64,000 nt of DNA from Pseudocitrobacter corydidari (GCF_021172065.1 NZ_CP087880.1:1175111-1239110), one strand, 5' to 3'. Shown: positions 9,873-23,552, counted from the stretch's first letter. Notes: generated by a model not told the origin, from the letters alone. A program made the numbers and translations.

Positions 9873-11519
9873 ATGTCGAACAAACCTTTTTACTATCAGG
9901 ATCCTTTTCCACTGAAAAAGGATGAAACCGAGTATTACCTCCTCAGCCCCGATTACGTTAGCGTGGACGAGTTTGCCGGCCAGGAAGTGCTGAAAGTTGA
10001 CCCGCAAGCCCTGACGCTCCTCGCTAAACACGCATTCCACGATGCCTCTTTTATGCTCCGTCCTGCGCACCAACAGCAGGTTGCCGATATCCTCAGCGAC
10101 CCGGAAGCCAGCGAAAACGATAAGTACGTTGCACTTCAGTTCCTGCGTAACTCTGATATCGCCGCTAAAGGCATTCTGCCAACCTGTCAGGATACCGGCA
10201 CAGCGATTATTGTCGGTAAAAAAGGGCAGCGCGTGTGGACCGGCGGCGGTGATGAAGCGGCGCTCTCGCGCGGAGTGTATGACACCTTTATTGAAGATAA
10301 CCTGCGCTACTCGCAAAACGCCCCGCTGGACATGTACAAAGAGGTGAACACGGGGACCAACCTGCCTGCGCAGATTGACCTCTACAGCGTCGATGGCGAC
10401 GAATATAAATTCCTGTGCATAGCAAAGGGCGGCGGTTCCGCTAACAAAACCTATCTTTATCAGGAAACCAAGGCGCTGATTACCCCGGCGAAACTGAAAA
10501 ATTATCTGGTTGAGAAGATGCGAACCCTGGGTACAGCGGCCTGTCCGCCGTATCACATCGCGTTCGTGATTGGCGGTACTTCTGCCGAAACAACCCTGAA
10601 AACCGTGAAACTGGCCTCGACCAAATATTACGATGGCCTGCCGACGGAAGGGAACGAGCACGGCCAGGCGTTCCGCGATATCGAACTCGAAAAAGAGTTG
10701 CTGATTGAAGCGCAAAACCTCGGCCTGGGCGCGCAGTTCGGCGGCAAATATTTTGCTCACGACATCCGCGTGATCCGTCTGCCGCGTCACGGCGCATCCT
10801 GCCCGGTGGGCATGGGCGTTTCCTGTTCGGCGGACCGTAACATCAAGGCCAAAATTAACCGCGACGGGATCTGGATTGAAAAACTGGAGAGCAATCCAGG
10901 CAAATACATTCCGGAATCGCTGCGTAAAGCGGGCGAGGGTGAAGCGGTAAAAGTTGACCTCAACCGCCCGATGAGTGAAATCCTCATACAGCTTTCGCAA
11001 TATCCGGTTTCCACGCGTTTGTCGCTTTCCGGCACCATTATCGTGGGGCGCGATATCGCGCACGCGAAACTGAAAGAGCGCATGGACAGCGGTGAAGGTC
11101 TGCCGCAGTACATTAAAGATCACCCGATCTACTACGCAGGCCCGGCCAAAACGCCGGAAGGTTATGCCTCTGGTTCACTTGGCCCGACCACCGCAGGGCG
11201 CATGGACTCCTACGTGGATCAGCTCCAGTCGCACGGCGGCAGCATGATCATGCTGGCGAAAGGTAACCGGAGCCAGCAGGTTACCGATGCGTGCCACAAG
11301 CACGGCGGTTTCTACCTGGGCAGCATCGGCGGCCCGGCGGCGGTGCTCGCGCAAAGCAGCATCAAGAGCCTGGAGTGTGTGGAATATCCTGAACTCGGGA
11401 TGGAAGCCATCTGGAAAATTGAAGTTGAAGACTTCCCGGCGTTCATTCTCGTCGATGACAAGGGAAATGACTTCTTCCAGCAGATTCAGGCCTCACAATG
11501 CACCCGCTGCGTGAAATGA
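9873..11519 (+). CDS. fumA: Fumarase A, class I [4Fe-4S] fumarate hydratase
   Basis: Converts fumarate to malate in the TCA cycle; oxygen-sensitive iron-sulfur dimer. 548 residues, the full FumA/FumB length, and near-identical to E. coli FumA along its length. The cluster cysteines C105 (PTCQDTGT), C224 (TAACPPYH) and C318 (GVSCSADR) are all present. Followed by a strong terminator and then fumC, which can therefore be expressed on its own from the fumA-fumC gap, as in E. coli. A long antisense open frame over this gene is a shadow. Confidence 0.97.
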   Translation: MSNKPFYYQDPFPLKKDETEYYLLSPDYVSVDEFAGQEVLKVDPQALTLLAKHAFHDASFMLRPAHQQQVADILSDPEASENDKYVALQFLRNSDIAAKGILPTCQDTGTAIIVGKKGQRVWTGGGDEAALSRGVYDTFIEDNLRYSQNAPLDMYKEVNTGTNLPAQIDLYSVDGDEYKFLCIAKGGGSANKTYLYQETKALITPAKLKNYLVEKMRTLGTAACPPYHIAFVIGGTSAETTLKTVKLASTKYYDGLPTEGNEHGQAFRDIELEKELLIEAQNLGLGAQFGGKYFAHDIRVIRLPRHGASCPVGMGVSCSADRNIKAKINRDGIWIEKLESNPGKYIPESLRKAGEGEAVKVDLNRPMSEILIQLSQYPVSTRLSLSGTIIVGRDIAHAKLKERMDSGEGLPQYIKDHPIYYAGPAKTPEGYASGSLGPTTAGRMDSYVDQLQSHGGSMIMLAKGNRSQQVTDACHKHGGFYLGSIGGPAAVLAQSSIKSLECVEYPELGMEAIWKIEVEDFPAFILVDDKGNDFFQQIQASQCTRCVK

Positions 11520-11524
11520 GTTAG

Positions 11525-11547
11525 CCGCCCTACGGGGCGGTTTTTTT
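11525..11547 (+). terminator. fumA terminator
   Basis: CCGCCC-TACG-GGGCGG followed by seven T residues, 5 bp past the fumA stop. A textbook intrinsic terminator. Confidence 0.9.
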
Positions 11548-11636
11548 ATGCTTAAACGCGTAAAACCTTCCATAATTAAAAATGGTTTGCATGAGCAATG
11601 TCACTTCACAATCACTTTGTAATCAAGGAGAAAGTA

Positions 11637-13040
11637 ATGACAACGACACGCCGCGAGAACGATTCAATGGGCCCCATTGATGTCCCTGCCGATAAGCTGT
11701 GGGGCGCACAAACCCAACGATCGCTGGAGCATTTTCGCATCTCCACGGAGAAAATGCCGGTCTCGCTGATCTTCGCTCTGGCGCTCACCAAGCGTGCGGC
11801 GGCGAAGGTAAACCAGGATTTAGGCCTGCTGTCGGCGGAAAAAGCGGATGCCATTATCCGCGCAGCGGATGAAGTGCTGGCAGGAAAACATGCCGATGAG
11901 TTTCCGCTGGCTATCTGGCAAACCGGTTCCGGTACGCAGACCAACATGAACATGAATGAGGTACTGGCCAACCGTGCGAGCGAACTGCTGGGCGGCGTGC
12001 GCGGCATGGAGCGCAAGGTTCACCCCAACGACGATGTGAACAAAAGCCAGAGTTCAAACGATGTCTTCCCGACGGCAATGCACGTCGCGGCACTGATTGG
12101 CCTGCGCGAACAGCTGATCCCACAGTTAAACGTGCTGAAATCGACGCTTAAGCAGAAGTCGGATGCCTTCCAGGATATCGTCAAAATTGGCCGCACCCAT
12201 TTACAGGACGCCACGCCGTTAACACTGGGGCAAGAATTCTCAGGCTGGGTGGCGATGCTGGAACACAACCTGAAGCATATCGAACTTAGCCTGCCGCACG
12301 TCGGCGAGCTGGCGCTGGGCGGAACAGCGGTGGGGACCGGGCTGAATACGCATCCCGAATATGCGGTACGCGTGGCGAAAGAACTGGCGGAATTTACTCA
12401 TCAGCCGTTTATCACTGCGCCCAATAAATTCGAAGCGCTCGCCACCTGTGATGCACTGGTTCACGCCCACGGTGCCCTGAAAGGCTTAGCGGCGTCGCTG
12501 ATGAAAATCGCCAATGATGTCCGCTGGCTGGCATCTGGCCCGCGCTGTGGTATCGGTGAAATCGCTATCCCTGAAAACGAGCCTGGCTCTTCCATCATGC
12601 CGGGTAAAGTCAACCCGACTCAATGTGAAGCGATGACTATGCTGTGCTGTCAGGTGATGGGCAACGATGTCGCCATCAACATGGGCGGGGCATCGGGCAA
12701 CTTTGAACTGAACGTCTATCGGCCGATGATCATTCATAATTTCCTGCAATCCATTCGCCTGCTGGCGGACGGCATGGAAAGTTTTAACGAACACTGTGCG
12801 GTGGGTATCGAGCCAAATCGCGAGCGAATTAATCAGTTGCTCAATGAATCGCTGATGCTGGTCACCGCGCTGAATACGCATATTGGCTATGACAAAGCTG
12901 CCGAAATTGCCAAAAAAGCGCATAAAGAGGGGCTAACGTTGAAAGCCTCCGCGCTGTCGCTGGGTTATCTCACGGAAGCTGAGTTTGATAGCTGGGTTCG
13001 CCCGGAAGCCATGGTCGGCAGTATGCCTGCGAAAGGTTAA
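11637..13040 (+). CDS. fumC: Fumarase C, class II iron-independent fumarate hydratase
   Basis: Stable tetrameric fumarase without an iron-sulfur cluster, useful under oxidative stress or iron limitation. 467 residues from [17 protein letters not shown], the same length as E. coli FumC; the start 13 codons upstream is rejected because AAGGAG lies 7-12 bp before ATG 11637. The superfamily signature [15 protein letters not shown], carrying the catalytic loop serine, is intact. It converges on tus, sharing 4 bp at the stop codons. Regulation by SoxRS and ArcA is known in E. coli, but I did not locate a soxbox here. Confidence 0.97.
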   Translation: MTTTRRENDSMGPIDVPADKLWGAQTQRSLEHFRISTEKMPVSLIFALALTKRAAAKVNQDLGLLSAEKADAIIRAADEVLAGKHADEFPLAIWQTGSGTQTNMNMNEVLANRASELLGGVRGMERKVHPNDDVNKSQSSNDVFPTAMHVAALIGLREQLIPQLNVLKSTLKQKSDAFQDIVKIGRTHLQDATPLTLGQEFSGWVAMLEHNLKHIELSLPHVGELALGGTAVGTGLNTHPEYAVRVAKELAEFTHQPFITAPNKFEALATCDALVHAHGALKGLAASLMKIANDVRWLASGPRCGIGEIAIPENEPGSSIMPGKVNPTQCEAMTMLCCQVMGNDVAINMGGASGNFELNVYRPMIIHNFLQSIRLLADGMESFNEHCAVGIEPNRERINQLLNESLMLVTALNTHIGYDKAAEIAKKAHKEGLTLKASALSLGYLTEAEFDSWVRPEAMVGSMPAKG

Positions 13041-13969
13041 TCGGTTGCCAGCCACAGGTGCAGCCGTGGAATAATCAACTGTAGCGGCTGCGCCTGCGGT
13101 TTATGGCGATACTGAACGTTATCGGCATCGTAATTCAGCAGCTCGCCTAAATCGGGCACGCTGACGGCACCTTGCCCGGAAACCAGCGCAATCAGCGGTG
13201 CAGGGCAGGCGTACTGTACCTGTTTTTGCTCCCCCGCGTACCACACTCTCGCAATGGGCTGTACTTTCACCGGGCGCTTAATCTTCAGCCGCGCTTTCTG
13301 CGGCAGCGCCGCCACGTCCTGATACTCCCGCTCCAGCTTCGCCTGCCACTGTTCGCGCGTCCACGGCGGGACGGCGCGCGGCGATTGCAGGCTTTTTTCC
13401 AGCTGTGCCAGCACCTCATCACGGGTTAAATTTTTGATGATATGTTTATTTGCCCAGCCGAATCGGATGGTGCTGGGGTCATCAAGCAATGTCAGCGTGC
13501 GATAAGCATTGAGGGTGATAAGCCCCGGAAGATGACGATGCACCCAGTCGAAGCGGGCGACGGACGGCAGCCCGGAATCAACGGTTATGATCTTCTCAAA
13601 CGCGGCCTTCAGGGTATTCACGCGCAAAATTCGCTCGCGCAGCGCCTCGTGTTGTGACGTTGTCACTTGAAGACAAATGGCGCCGGGAAGGCGCACAGCG
13701 GCTTTACTGCTGCGGGTTTCCGACTGCTGCTGAATAAACAGATGACCGAAATGCGACAGCGCCATGGCCAGCGCAGTTTTACCAATATGCTGCACGACCT
13801 GAATTTCTGACAGCGGGGCGTGCTCGTCCTGTTTACGCACCTCCGGCAGCTCAAAAATGCGCGCAGCCAGCAAACGGCACTCAGCGAGTTGCTCACGCAC
13901 CGCAAGCAATTCGCGCTCAAGCTGACGGAATGTACCGGTTAAACGTTCAACGAGGTCATAGCTGGCCAT
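13037..13969 (-). CDS. tus: Tus, DNA replication terminus site-binding protein
   Basis: Monomeric DNA-binding protein that binds Ter sites and stops the replicative helicase from one direction. 310 residues, the normal length (309 in E. coli), with no sign of decay. The stop overlaps fumC by 4 bp in a convergent arrangement. Start ATG 13967-13969; the TerB-type site lies just upstream, so Tus should repress its own promoter. The presence of tus and Ter places the window in the chromosome terminus region. Confidence 0.95.
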   Translation of the reverse strand: MASYDLVERLTGTFRQLERELLAVREQLAECRLLAARIFELPEVRKQDEHAPLSEIQVVQHIGKTALAMALSHFGHLFIQQQSETRSSKAAVRLPGAICLQVTTSQHEALRERILRVNTLKAAFEKIITVDSGLPSVARFDWVHRHLPGLITLNAYRTLTLLDDPSTIRFGWANKHIIKNLTRDEVLAQLEKSLQSPRAVPPWTREQWQAKLEREYQDVAALPQKARLKIKRPVKVQPIARVWYAGEQKQVQYACPAPLIALVSGQGAVSVPDLGELLNYDADNVQYRHKPQAQPLQLIIPRLHLWLATD

Positions 13970-13974
13970 TTTTT

Positions 13975-13997
13975 ACCTTAGTTACAACATACTTTTT
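13975..13997 (-). promoter_or_regulatory. TerB-type replication arrest site
   Basis: On the minus strand the 23-mer holds the invariant core GTATGTTGTAACTA, ending 6 bp before the tus start codon, as in E. coli TerB. The G:C pair whose C is flipped into the Tus lock lies at the high-coordinate end, so forks moving from high to low coordinates should be blocked and forks moving the other way should pass. Confidence 0.93.
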
Positions 13998-14042
13998 AAT
14001 TATTGCACTATAGCCCGGCATCGGGCTCCGTGCAAATCGGCG

Positions 14043-15344
14043 TCAGGCAGCGGGGGGAAAGGTGATGTGATGATAAACGGGCCAATGAAGGCTGAAGTTT
14101 GCGCCGCCCAGTTCGCTGCTGTCGCAGCGGACTTCTCCACCCATCGCTACCGCGATGGAGTGCACGATTGCCAGACCTAAACCGCAGCCTCCGGTGGCAC
14201 GATCGCGGCTGGGGTCGAGGCGCACAAACGGCTCGAAAACCCGTTCGCGTTCAGACGGTGCGATGCCGGGGCCATCATCCTCTACGCGTAAACAGGCGCG
14301 GCTGCCGTCAAGCGTCAGGCTAATTTGAATCTGCTTCTGGCTATAACGCAGGGCATTGTTGACAAGATTATCCAGCACGCGCTCCATCAGGCGCATATCC
14401 AGCGCGCCATAGTCGCCGGGCATCAGTTGCTTCAGCGATAGCGTACGCTCGGGCGTGACGGCCTGAACATCTTCAACATGCGATGCAATCCAAACGGAGA
14501 GATTAGGCGTGGTGAGCGACAGCTCGGTCTGCGGGCGGTCGAGACGGGCGTAAGTCAGCAGCTCCTCAATCAGCGCTTCCAGTTGGCCAATATCGCGGTT
14601 CAGCGCCTGGGATTCCGCCGCGCTGAGGTTTTCGCTCATCTCCAGACGATAACGCAGCCGCACCAGCGGCGTACGCAATTCGTGGGCGATCCCGTCGATA
14701 AGCTGTTTCTTACTGGCAATCAGCGCGTTGATATTATCGGCCATCTGGTTAAAGGCCACGCCTAAGCGCTCAAAGCTCGACATACTGTCGAAATGGATGC
14801 GCTCGCCAAGATGGCCCTCGCCAAAACGTTGCGCGGCACTCTCGAGGCGCAGCATGTCCTGCCAGTGTGGGCGCATCCAGATGAACACCGGAAAGGCCAG
14901 TGAAATGGCGATAAATGCCATCAGCGCCACATCGAACAGGCGCATCTCATGCAGAAAATAGAGATAGGGCACCGGGCCGACCGCCAACACATAATGGCTG
15001 CGAGGAATACGTTGAATGAAGGTGTACTGATCGTCGAGCGCGACGATATCGCCTTCACGCAGGTGTTTCATCGACACTTCGGCGAGGTGGAATTTATTCA
15101 GTGGTTCAATGCGCAAATCAAATGAGAGGTTAAGATCCAGCTCTTTTAACGTTTTGCTCCAGTCACGCGGCGGGATTTCGCGCAGTTCGCTACGCATCAG
15201 ATAAAGCGAGCTTTTCATTAAATCGTCCAGCGACTGTCGGCCTGCACGTTCCGCAGTGAATTTATAAACCAGCCCAACCAGCATGGTCATCACCAGAAAG
15301 CAGACAAACAGTAGCAGGTAAAACTGCACGAACAGTTTTTTCAC
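14043..15344 (-). CDS. rstB: RstB, sensor histidine kinase
   Basis: 433 residues. Two membrane segments (about 7-28 and 138-156) bracket a periplasmic sensor domain. A HAMP segment (about 157-208), the H-box IDGIAHELRTPLVRLR with phospho-acceptor H221, and a C-terminal ATPase domain with the glycine-rich VEDDGPGIAP follow. Partner of RstA, which is 2 bp upstream in the same operon. In E. coli the pair belongs to the PhoP regulon and acts in acid tolerance and formate-related control. Confidence 0.95.
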   Translation of the reverse strand: MKKLFVQFYLLLFVCFLVMTMLVGLVYKFTAERAGRQSLDDLMKSSLYLMRSELREIPPRDWSKTLKELDLNLSFDLRIEPLNKFHLAEVSMKHLREGDIVALDDQYTFIQRIPRSHYVLAVGPVPYLYFLHEMRLFDVALMAFIAISLAFPVFIWMRPHWQDMLRLESAAQRFGEGHLGERIHFDSMSSFERLGVAFNQMADNINALIASKKQLIDGIAHELRTPLVRLRYRLEMSENLSAAESQALNRDIGQLEALIEELLTYARLDRPQTELSLTTPNLSVWIASHVEDVQAVTPERTLSLKQLMPGDYGALDMRLMERVLDNLVNNALRYSQKQIQISLTLDGSRACLRVEDDGPGIAPSERERVFEPFVRLDPSRDRATGGCGLGLAIVHSIAVAMGGEVRCDSSELGGANFSLHWPVYHHITFPPAA

Positions 15345-15346
15345 GA

Positions 15347-16066
15347 TCAGTTATCCCAGGCATGTGGTGCAAACAAATAGCCTTTATTGCGGACTGTTTT
15401 AATCCGATAAGGCTCTGTCGCGCTATCCAGCAACTTTTTGCGCAGCCGTGAAATCGCTACGTCAACGCTGCGGTCCATGCCATCGTAGCTGACGCCGCGC
15501 AGGTTTTTCAGCAGCGCGTCGCGGTCCATAATTTGCCCCGCATGGGTTGCAAGCTCCCACAGCAGGTCAAAATCGGCGGTAGAAAGAGCAATAGATTCGC
15601 CGCTCAGTTCGACCTGCCGGTTAACCGGGTCAATGAACAGCGTGCCGAAGCGAATCGCTTTATGCGCTGTCATGGCGGGTTGTGGGGCAATTCCAGCGGA
15701 GGAAGGGGCATGCTGGCGCAGATGCAGACGTACGCGAGCAAGTAAAACGGCGGGCGGGGTGGTTTTCAGGATGTAATCACTGGCACCCATTTCAAGCGCC
15801 AGAATGTGGTTCATATCGCTGTCGAGCGAGGTGAGCAAAACGATTGGGCCCAGGAACTGACCGCGCAGATCGCGGCACAGGGTCATGCCATCTTTACCGG
15901 GTAGCATGATATCCAGCAGAACGAGATCGGGTTGCTCTCGGGCAATGGCCGCTTCGGCAGTATCGCCGCGCGGTTCGACCACAACATCCATATCGTGCTT
16001 TGCCAGATACGCGGCGATCAGTGCGCCAACGTCTGGATCATCCTCTACGAAAACGATCTTGTTCAT
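15347..16066 (-). CDS. rstA: RstA, OmpR-family response regulator
   Basis: 239 residues from MNKIVFVEDD, identical in length to E. coli RstA; an upstream in-frame start adds 10 unconserved residues. The receiver domain (1-115) has the acidic pair E8/D9/D10, phospho-acceptor D52 (LLDIMLPGKDG) and K102 (LKTTPP). The C-terminal winged helix (about 140-235) has the OmpR-type LLKNLRGVSYDGMDRSVDVAISRLR recognition region. First gene of rstAB; divergent from ydgC. Confidence 0.95.
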   Translation of the reverse strand: MNKIVFVEDDPDVGALIAAYLAKHDMDVVVEPRGDTAEAAIAREQPDLVLLDIMLPGKDGMTLCRDLRGQFLGPIVLLTSLDSDMNHILALEMGASDYILKTTPPAVLLARVRLHLRQHAPSSAGIAPQPAMTAHKAIRFGTLFIDPVNRQVELSGESIALSTADFDLLWELATHAGQIMDRDALLKNLRGVSYDGMDRSVDVAISRLRKKLLDSATEPYRIKTVRNKGYLFAPHAWDN

Positions 16067-16120
16067 GTGCTCAGATGTGCTCAAAAGAATTAACATACAC
16101 CCGCTATGCGTAGCCTTCCA

Positions 16121-16137
16121 TTAATCATTCATAAACA
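16121..16137 (-). promoter_or_regulatory. Putative PhoP box upstream of rstA
   Basis: On the minus strand TGTTTA-N5-GATTAA, two PhoP half-sites (consensus (T/G)GTTTA) with the canonical 5-bp spacing, 55 bp upstream of rstA. The second half-site is imperfect. Fits the known PhoP control of rstA. Confidence 0.55.
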
Positions 16138-16188
16138 ACATAAATTCAGCTATGCTGCGAACACATCTTGTTGGTTGGCTGAAGAAAA

Positions 16189-16524
16189 ATGGCACTGCTG
16201 ATTAAGGCGCTATTGGGTGCGCTGGTGGTCTTGCTGATAGGGATTTTGGCAAAAACAAAAAATTACTACATTGCCGGGTTAATCCCGCTGTTTCCTACCT
16301 TTGCGATGATTGCACACTACATTGTCGCCACCGAGCGTGGTACGGAAGCGCTGCGTGCCACCATCGTTTTCGGCATGTGGTCAATCATCCCTTACTTTAT
16401 CTATTTGCTGTCGCTGTGGTATTTCACCGGTTTTCTGCGACTGCCCCTGGCGCTGGCCGGGGCGGTGGCGTGCTGGAGCCTGAGCGCCTGGCTATTAATT
16501 CTGGTCTGGAGCCGCTTCCATTAA
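16189..16524 (+). CDS. ydgC: YdgC, inner-membrane protein of the GlpM family
   Basis: 111 residues, the same length as E. coli YdgC. Almost entirely hydrophobic with three or four membrane segments (about 4-21, 28-46, 61-82, 89-108). Function unknown; GlpM-family proteins have been linked to alginate production in Pseudomonas. Overlaps the 3' end of folM by 4 bp in a convergent pair. Confidence 0.92.
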   Translation: MALLIKALLGALVVLLIGILAKTKNYYIAGLIPLFPTFAMIAHYIVATERGTEALRATIVFGMWSIIPYFIYLLSLWYFTGFLRLPLALAGAVACWSLSAWLLILVWSRFH

Positions 16525-17243
16525 GCGAGCGGTCGCCCGCCGTCGACGGCAAAGGTGCGTCCGGTCACGTAGCAACTGGTGAGCAGATAATCGACCAGAT
16601 CGATAATCTCTTTCTCGCCGGGGGCAATTTTCATCAGTGATTTATTCAGAGCCTGCTGGCGATAAGCTGCGTCGTCGGTTTCATTGAACAGGATTAGTGA
16701 CGGCGCGATGGCATTCACTTTGACCTCCGGCGCCAGTTTTTTGGCGAATGAACGAGTCATATTGTCGAGCGCCGCTTTGCTGGCGGCGTAGGCGATATGT
16801 TTATCGCTGCCGCGCTCCACCACGTAATCGGTAAAGTGAATAATATCGCTGGCGGCATGCCCATGGCCGCGCAGCAGGCTTTCCAGCGCATGGTTCAGCA
16901 GGTAAGGGGCATTCACGTGCACCTGCATCATGGCGTGCATCACGTCGCTTAGCGGCTGACGTGGGCTTTCCGGCACCCATGCACTGGCGTTATGAATCAC
17001 CGCGCGCAGGCCGTTACAGCGCTTTTTCACCTCTTCGGCAAAAGTGATTATGCCGCCATCGGTTGAAAAATCGGCCTGAATACACTGTGCGCCGGCTTTC
17101 TCCAGCACATCAATAGCAGGAAGGTGGGTGCGGTAGCTGACAATCACCGGTTGCTGCTGATTGAGCAAGTGGTGGGCCAGCGCCAGGCCAATGCGACGGC
17201 CCGCGCCGGTAATGAGGATTGGGCGCGAAAGCGTCTCTCCCAT
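16521..17243 (-). CDS. folM: FolM, dihydromonapterin/dihydrofolate reductase
   Basis: 240-residue short-chain dehydrogenase that reduces dihydromonapterin (and weakly dihydrofolate) to the tetrahydro form with NADPH. The nucleotide-binding motif is TGAGRRIG (13-20), and the YAASKAALDN stretch supplies the catalytic Tyr and Lys. The GRR after the glycine motif suits NADPH. It lies 37 bp after ydgI in the same direction and may be cotranscribed. Confidence 0.94.
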   Translation of the reverse strand: MGETLSRPILITGAGRRIGLALAHHLLNQQQPVIVSYRTHLPAIDVLEKAGAQCIQADFSTDGGIITFAEEVKKRCNGLRAVIHNASAWVPESPRQPLSDVMHAMMQVHVNAPYLLNHALESLLRGHGHAASDIIHFTDYVVERGSDKHIAYAASKAALDNMTRSFAKKLAPEVKVNAIAPSLILFNETDDAAYRQQALNKSLMKIAPGEKEIIDLVDYLLTSCYVTGRTFAVDGGRPLA

Positions 17244-17280
17244 CGTCGTCTCCTTATCGTTTCACGATGGGGTACGTCGT

Positions 17281-18663
17281 TTACCCCACCAACAGCCATG
17301 TTGCCGGGATGGCGGCAACCAGTAATAAACCAATCAATGCCAGTTCGCGACGCTTCAACAGTACATTATCGACATGGGTACGGCGCGCGTAGATAAACAC
17401 CAGCAACCCCGGTGCGTAGAGCACAACGGATAACAGCAGATGCATCGGCCCGGAAGCATACAGTAACCATAAGCCATAAATGCACGCACCGATACCCACG
17501 GCTTGATGCAGCGGTCGGGTGGCAATTTTCAACAGAAATGCGCCCACGAGGAAATAGGGTACCAGAATCATCTCGGAGGCGATGGTCAGCAGTGTATTGT
17601 AATCAGAGCCTGTCAGCCAGATCAGCACCAGGCTGACCTGCACGCTGATGTTGGTCAGCCAAAGCGATGCCGACGGCGCATTGTTGGCGTTCTGGCGGGC
17701 AAATACGCGCGGGAAGGCTTTGTGCGTTGCGGCCAGCAGCGGCACTTCCGCCGCCATAATCGTCCAGCTCAGGTAAGCGCCGCAAACGGAAACAATCAGC
17801 CCGGCGGCAATGACGATTTCGCCCCATGAGCCCATCATTTTTACCATCAATCCCGCCATCGATGGGTTACGCATCCCGGCCAGTTCCGGACGAGCAACCA
17901 CGCCCAGCGACAGCAGCGTTACCAGCAGATAAACACCGAGGGCGGAAAGCACAGCCAGCAGCGTGGCGCGCCCCACATCCTTTTTGTTACGCGCGCGCGC
18001 CGAAACCACCACCGCGCCTTCCACGCCGATGAATACCCACAGGGTGATGAGCATAGTATTTTTCACCTGCTCCCACACCGGTACGCCCAGCTCTACCCCG
18101 GTAAAATCAAGAGTGAAAGTGTCCATTTTAAAGGCAATAGCTGCGAGAACGATAAACAGCCCGAGCGGTACCAGTTTTGCCAGCGTCGCGACAAGATTAA
18201 TGCCCGCCGCCGTTTGTACGCCGCGCAATACCAGGAAGTGTACAATCCACAGCAGAACCGAGGCGCCGACGATCGATTGCCAGGTATTGCCGTCGCCAAA
18301 AAGGCGAAGTTCAGGCGTATCGGTAAAGAAGCTCAGCGCCGAAAAGACGATAACCAGATAAGAAACGTTAGCGATGACCGCGCACAGCCAGTAACCCCAC
18401 GCAGAGCAGAAACCAATCAGCTCACCGAATCCCTCCCGGGCGTAGGTAAAAATACCGCCGTCCAGGTCAGGGCGAATGCGGGTCAGGATTAACATCGCGA
18501 TTGCCAGAAACAGGATCCCAACGCCGGTAATGGCCCACCCAATAAGCAGCGCAGCCGGGCTGGCGACGCCCGCCATATTCTGCGGAAGGCTGAAAACACC
18601 CGCGCCAAGCATGGAGCTTAAGACGAGGGCGGTCAGGGCGCTAAGGCCGAGTTTCTTTTCCAT
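17281..18663 (-). CDS. ydgI: YdgI, APC-family basic amino acid antiporter (ArcD-type)
   Basis: 460 residues, same length as E. coli YdgI. An amino acid/polyamine/organocation transporter with about 12 membrane segments; the first contains the substrate-binding SSMLGAGVFSLP stretch (16-27). By family it is a candidate arginine:ornithine antiporter, but the substrate is not proven. Start ATG 18661-18663. Upstream gene folM follows in the same direction; ydgH is upstream and has its own terminator. Confidence 0.92.
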   Translation of the reverse strand: MEKKLGLSALTALVLSSMLGAGVFSLPQNMAGVASPAALLIGWAITGVGILFLAIAMLILTRIRPDLDGGIFTYAREGFGELIGFCSAWGYWLCAVIANVSYLVIVFSALSFFTDTPELRLFGDGNTWQSIVGASVLLWIVHFLVLRGVQTAAGINLVATLAKLVPLGLFIVLAAIAFKMDTFTLDFTGVELGVPVWEQVKNTMLITLWVFIGVEGAVVVSARARNKKDVGRATLLAVLSALGVYLLVTLLSLGVVARPELAGMRNPSMAGLMVKMMGSWGEIVIAAGLIVSVCGAYLSWTIMAAEVPLLAATHKAFPRVFARQNANNAPSASLWLTNISVQVSLVLIWLTGSDYNTLLTIASEMILVPYFLVGAFLLKIATRPLHQAVGIGACIYGLWLLYASGPMHLLLSVVLYAPGLLVFIYARRTHVDNVLLKRRELALIGLLLVAAIPATWLLVG

Positions 18664-18799
18664 GAGGATCCTGTTGTAAACGACATCAAACCAGAATATT
18701 TATTTGGCGAAATCGCATAAACATGGAAGATTGCGCCAGGCGCGGGATTTTACGGAGTGTGGGGAGTGCATGCAATGAGTTCAGACGTAAAAGCGTAAA

Positions 18800-18821
18800 A
18801 AAGGCGGCAAGCGCCGCCTTT
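18800..18821 (-). terminator. ydgH terminator
   Basis: AAAGGCGGC-AAGC-GCCGCCTTT, a perfect 9-bp stem 15 bp after the ydgH stop, followed on the minus strand by TTTTACGCTTTT. Confidence 0.85.
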
Positions 18822-18835
18822 ATGCACAACGGGAA

Positions 18836-19786
18836 TTACTTATAGAGGTCGGCGCTGATGGTGACGTTACCACCACGTTCCTGCCACTGGCGCGTAATAT
18901 GGTAGTACTTCGCGCCTTTTTTGGCTGCACGTTTGGCAACCTGGTAGGATACTTCAGACATGTTGCCGTAGTTGCCGGTAAACTTCACGCTATCGAACGG
19001 AATCATCTGCGCGGCAGTGACTTTATTCAACTCTTCAACTTTAGTGCCGTCCGGTAAGGTGACAGTGTAACGTCCGCCTTTGGTTGATTGGGTTTCGAAG
19101 AAACGGCCTACGCCGGTACCTGCGCCCACGGAGGCAGAGGTTGCCACGCCAGGGATTTCCACAGTTTTGGCTTCTTCGCCACCTTTCGCCAGTTTTTCGC
19201 GACCGGCTTCGGAATCAGCCGGGATGGCATCCGGGCTTTGCAGAACGCGTTTTTTCGCATCTTCTTTATAGATGAATGCGGTGATGCGCTGGTTGCCGCC
19301 CTGGTTGGCATCAACCTGACGCACGATATAGAACGAATACGCGCCTTTCGCTTTCGCCGCTTTGGTGATGGCGTCATTTACTTCCGGCTGGCTGCGATAG
19401 AAGCCCTGGATAGTGACGGTATCGTACGGTTCGAGGGCAACGGCCTGATCTTTCGGCAGTTCCATCACACCGTTAATGATGCGGTTTTTCGGGGCATCGG
19501 CTTTGGCAGCATCGTCTTTGTAGAGATCTGCCGTCACGCGCCAGTTACCGCCATTGCCGTAATCGGAGGTATCGACCACATAAAAAGAGGCAGCGCCTTC
19601 TTTATCTGCTTTACGGGAAACTGCCTGAACGGCATCGCCAATGGCATTAAAGCGGCCGGTAACCACGACGCGGTCGTAAGGTTTCAGTGCGGCTGCTTGC
19701 TCCGGCGTCAATTCTGTCGCTGCGTGAGCGGACACAGCCGCGGCAGACAACAGAGCGGACACGAGGAGAGTGTTCTTAAGCTTCAT
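18836..19786 (-). CDS. ydgH: YdgH, exported protein with three DUF1471 (YhcN/BhsA) domains
   Basis: 316 residues from MKLKNTLLVSALLS; the longer in-frame start 29 codons upstream is rejected because it buries the signal peptide (1-22, cleaved after AHA). The mature protein has three DUF1471 repeats, each opening with a PYDxVxxxGxF-type strand (near residues 33, 133 and 255) and closing with a WRVTADLYK/QRITAFIYK/VTISADLYK strand. DUF1471 proteins act in stress response, biofilm and envelope adhesion; in Yersinia and E. coli YdgH influences chaperone-usher or surface functions. Monocistronic. Confidence 0.93.
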   Translation of the reverse strand: MKLKNTLLVSALLSAAAVSAHAATELTPEQAAALKPYDRVVVTGRFNAIGDAVQAVSRKADKEGAASFYVVDTSDYGNGGNWRVTADLYKDDAAKADAPKNRIINGVMELPKDQAVALEPYDTVTIQGFYRSQPEVNDAITKAAKAKGAYSFYIVRQVDANQGGNQRITAFIYKEDAKKRVLQSPDAIPADSEAGREKLAKGGEEAKTVEIPGVATSASVGAGTGVGRFFETQSTKGGRYTVTLPDGTKVEELNKVTAAQMIPFDSVKFTGNYGNMSEVSYQVAKRAAKKGAKYYHITRQWQERGGNVTISADLYK

Positions 19787-21837
<2,051 letters not shown>

Positions 21838-21844
21838 GGGGTAA

Positions 21845-23236
<1,392 letters not shown>

Positions 23237-23254
23237 TTATCTTTCGCCTCACAG

Positions 23255-23282
23255 ACCGTCCTCTTCGGGGGACGGTTTTTTT
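23255..23282 (+). terminator. pntAB terminator
   Basis: ACCGTCCTC-TTCG-GGGGACGGT followed by seven T residues; a 9-bp stem (one G:U) capped by a stable UUCG tetraloop. Confidence 0.9.
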
Positions 23283-23363
23283 GTGCCATGGCTTGTTTTT
23301 GGTCAAAAAACAGACACTGCGATGTGATATACTTCACAGGTTCCTTCAAAAACAGAGGCTTCT

Positions 23364-23552
23364 ATGGATACCGAATTGACCCCCGCACAGTTGGCTATTG
23401 AATTTCTTCGTCGTGACACCACTGTGCTTACGCCCGCGCAATACCTCAAAAAACTGAAACAGCTGGAATTAGAATTTGCCGACCTGATGGCGCTTTCTTC
23501 CCTCGAGCTGAAAGAAGAGATCGACCTTGCCTGGCGTTACGGTATTCACTAA
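23364..23552 (+). CDS. ydiH: YdiH-like small cytosolic protein
   Basis: 62 residues, MDTELTPAQLAIEFLRRD..., strongly similar to the 62-residue E. coli YdiH as I recall it (same LAIEFLRRD, AQYLKxLKQLELEFADL and LKEEIxxAWRxGxH blocks). Predicted mostly helical, charged, no membrane segment. Function unknown. In E. coli ydiH is not next to pntB, so this neighbourhood reflects a rearranged gene order. Confidence 0.75.
   Translation: MDTELTPAQLAIEFLRRDTTVLTPAQYLKKLKQLELEFADLMALSSLELKEEIDLAWRYGIH

Noticed and set aside
9846..11123. 425-codon open frame antisense to fumA
   Set aside because: It lies wholly opposite a highly conserved gene, has no ribosome site, and its sequence shows the composition of a shadow frame.
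16121..16140. TTTATG direct repeats with 9-bp period before rstA as the PhoP site
   Set aside because: The spacing is wrong for PhoP; the overlapping TGTTTA-N5-GATTAA fits better and was reported instead.
18671..18684. Possible second Ter site (TGTTGTAAAC)
   Set aside because: It lacks the GTATGTTGTAACTA core and the flanking bases needed for Tus lock.
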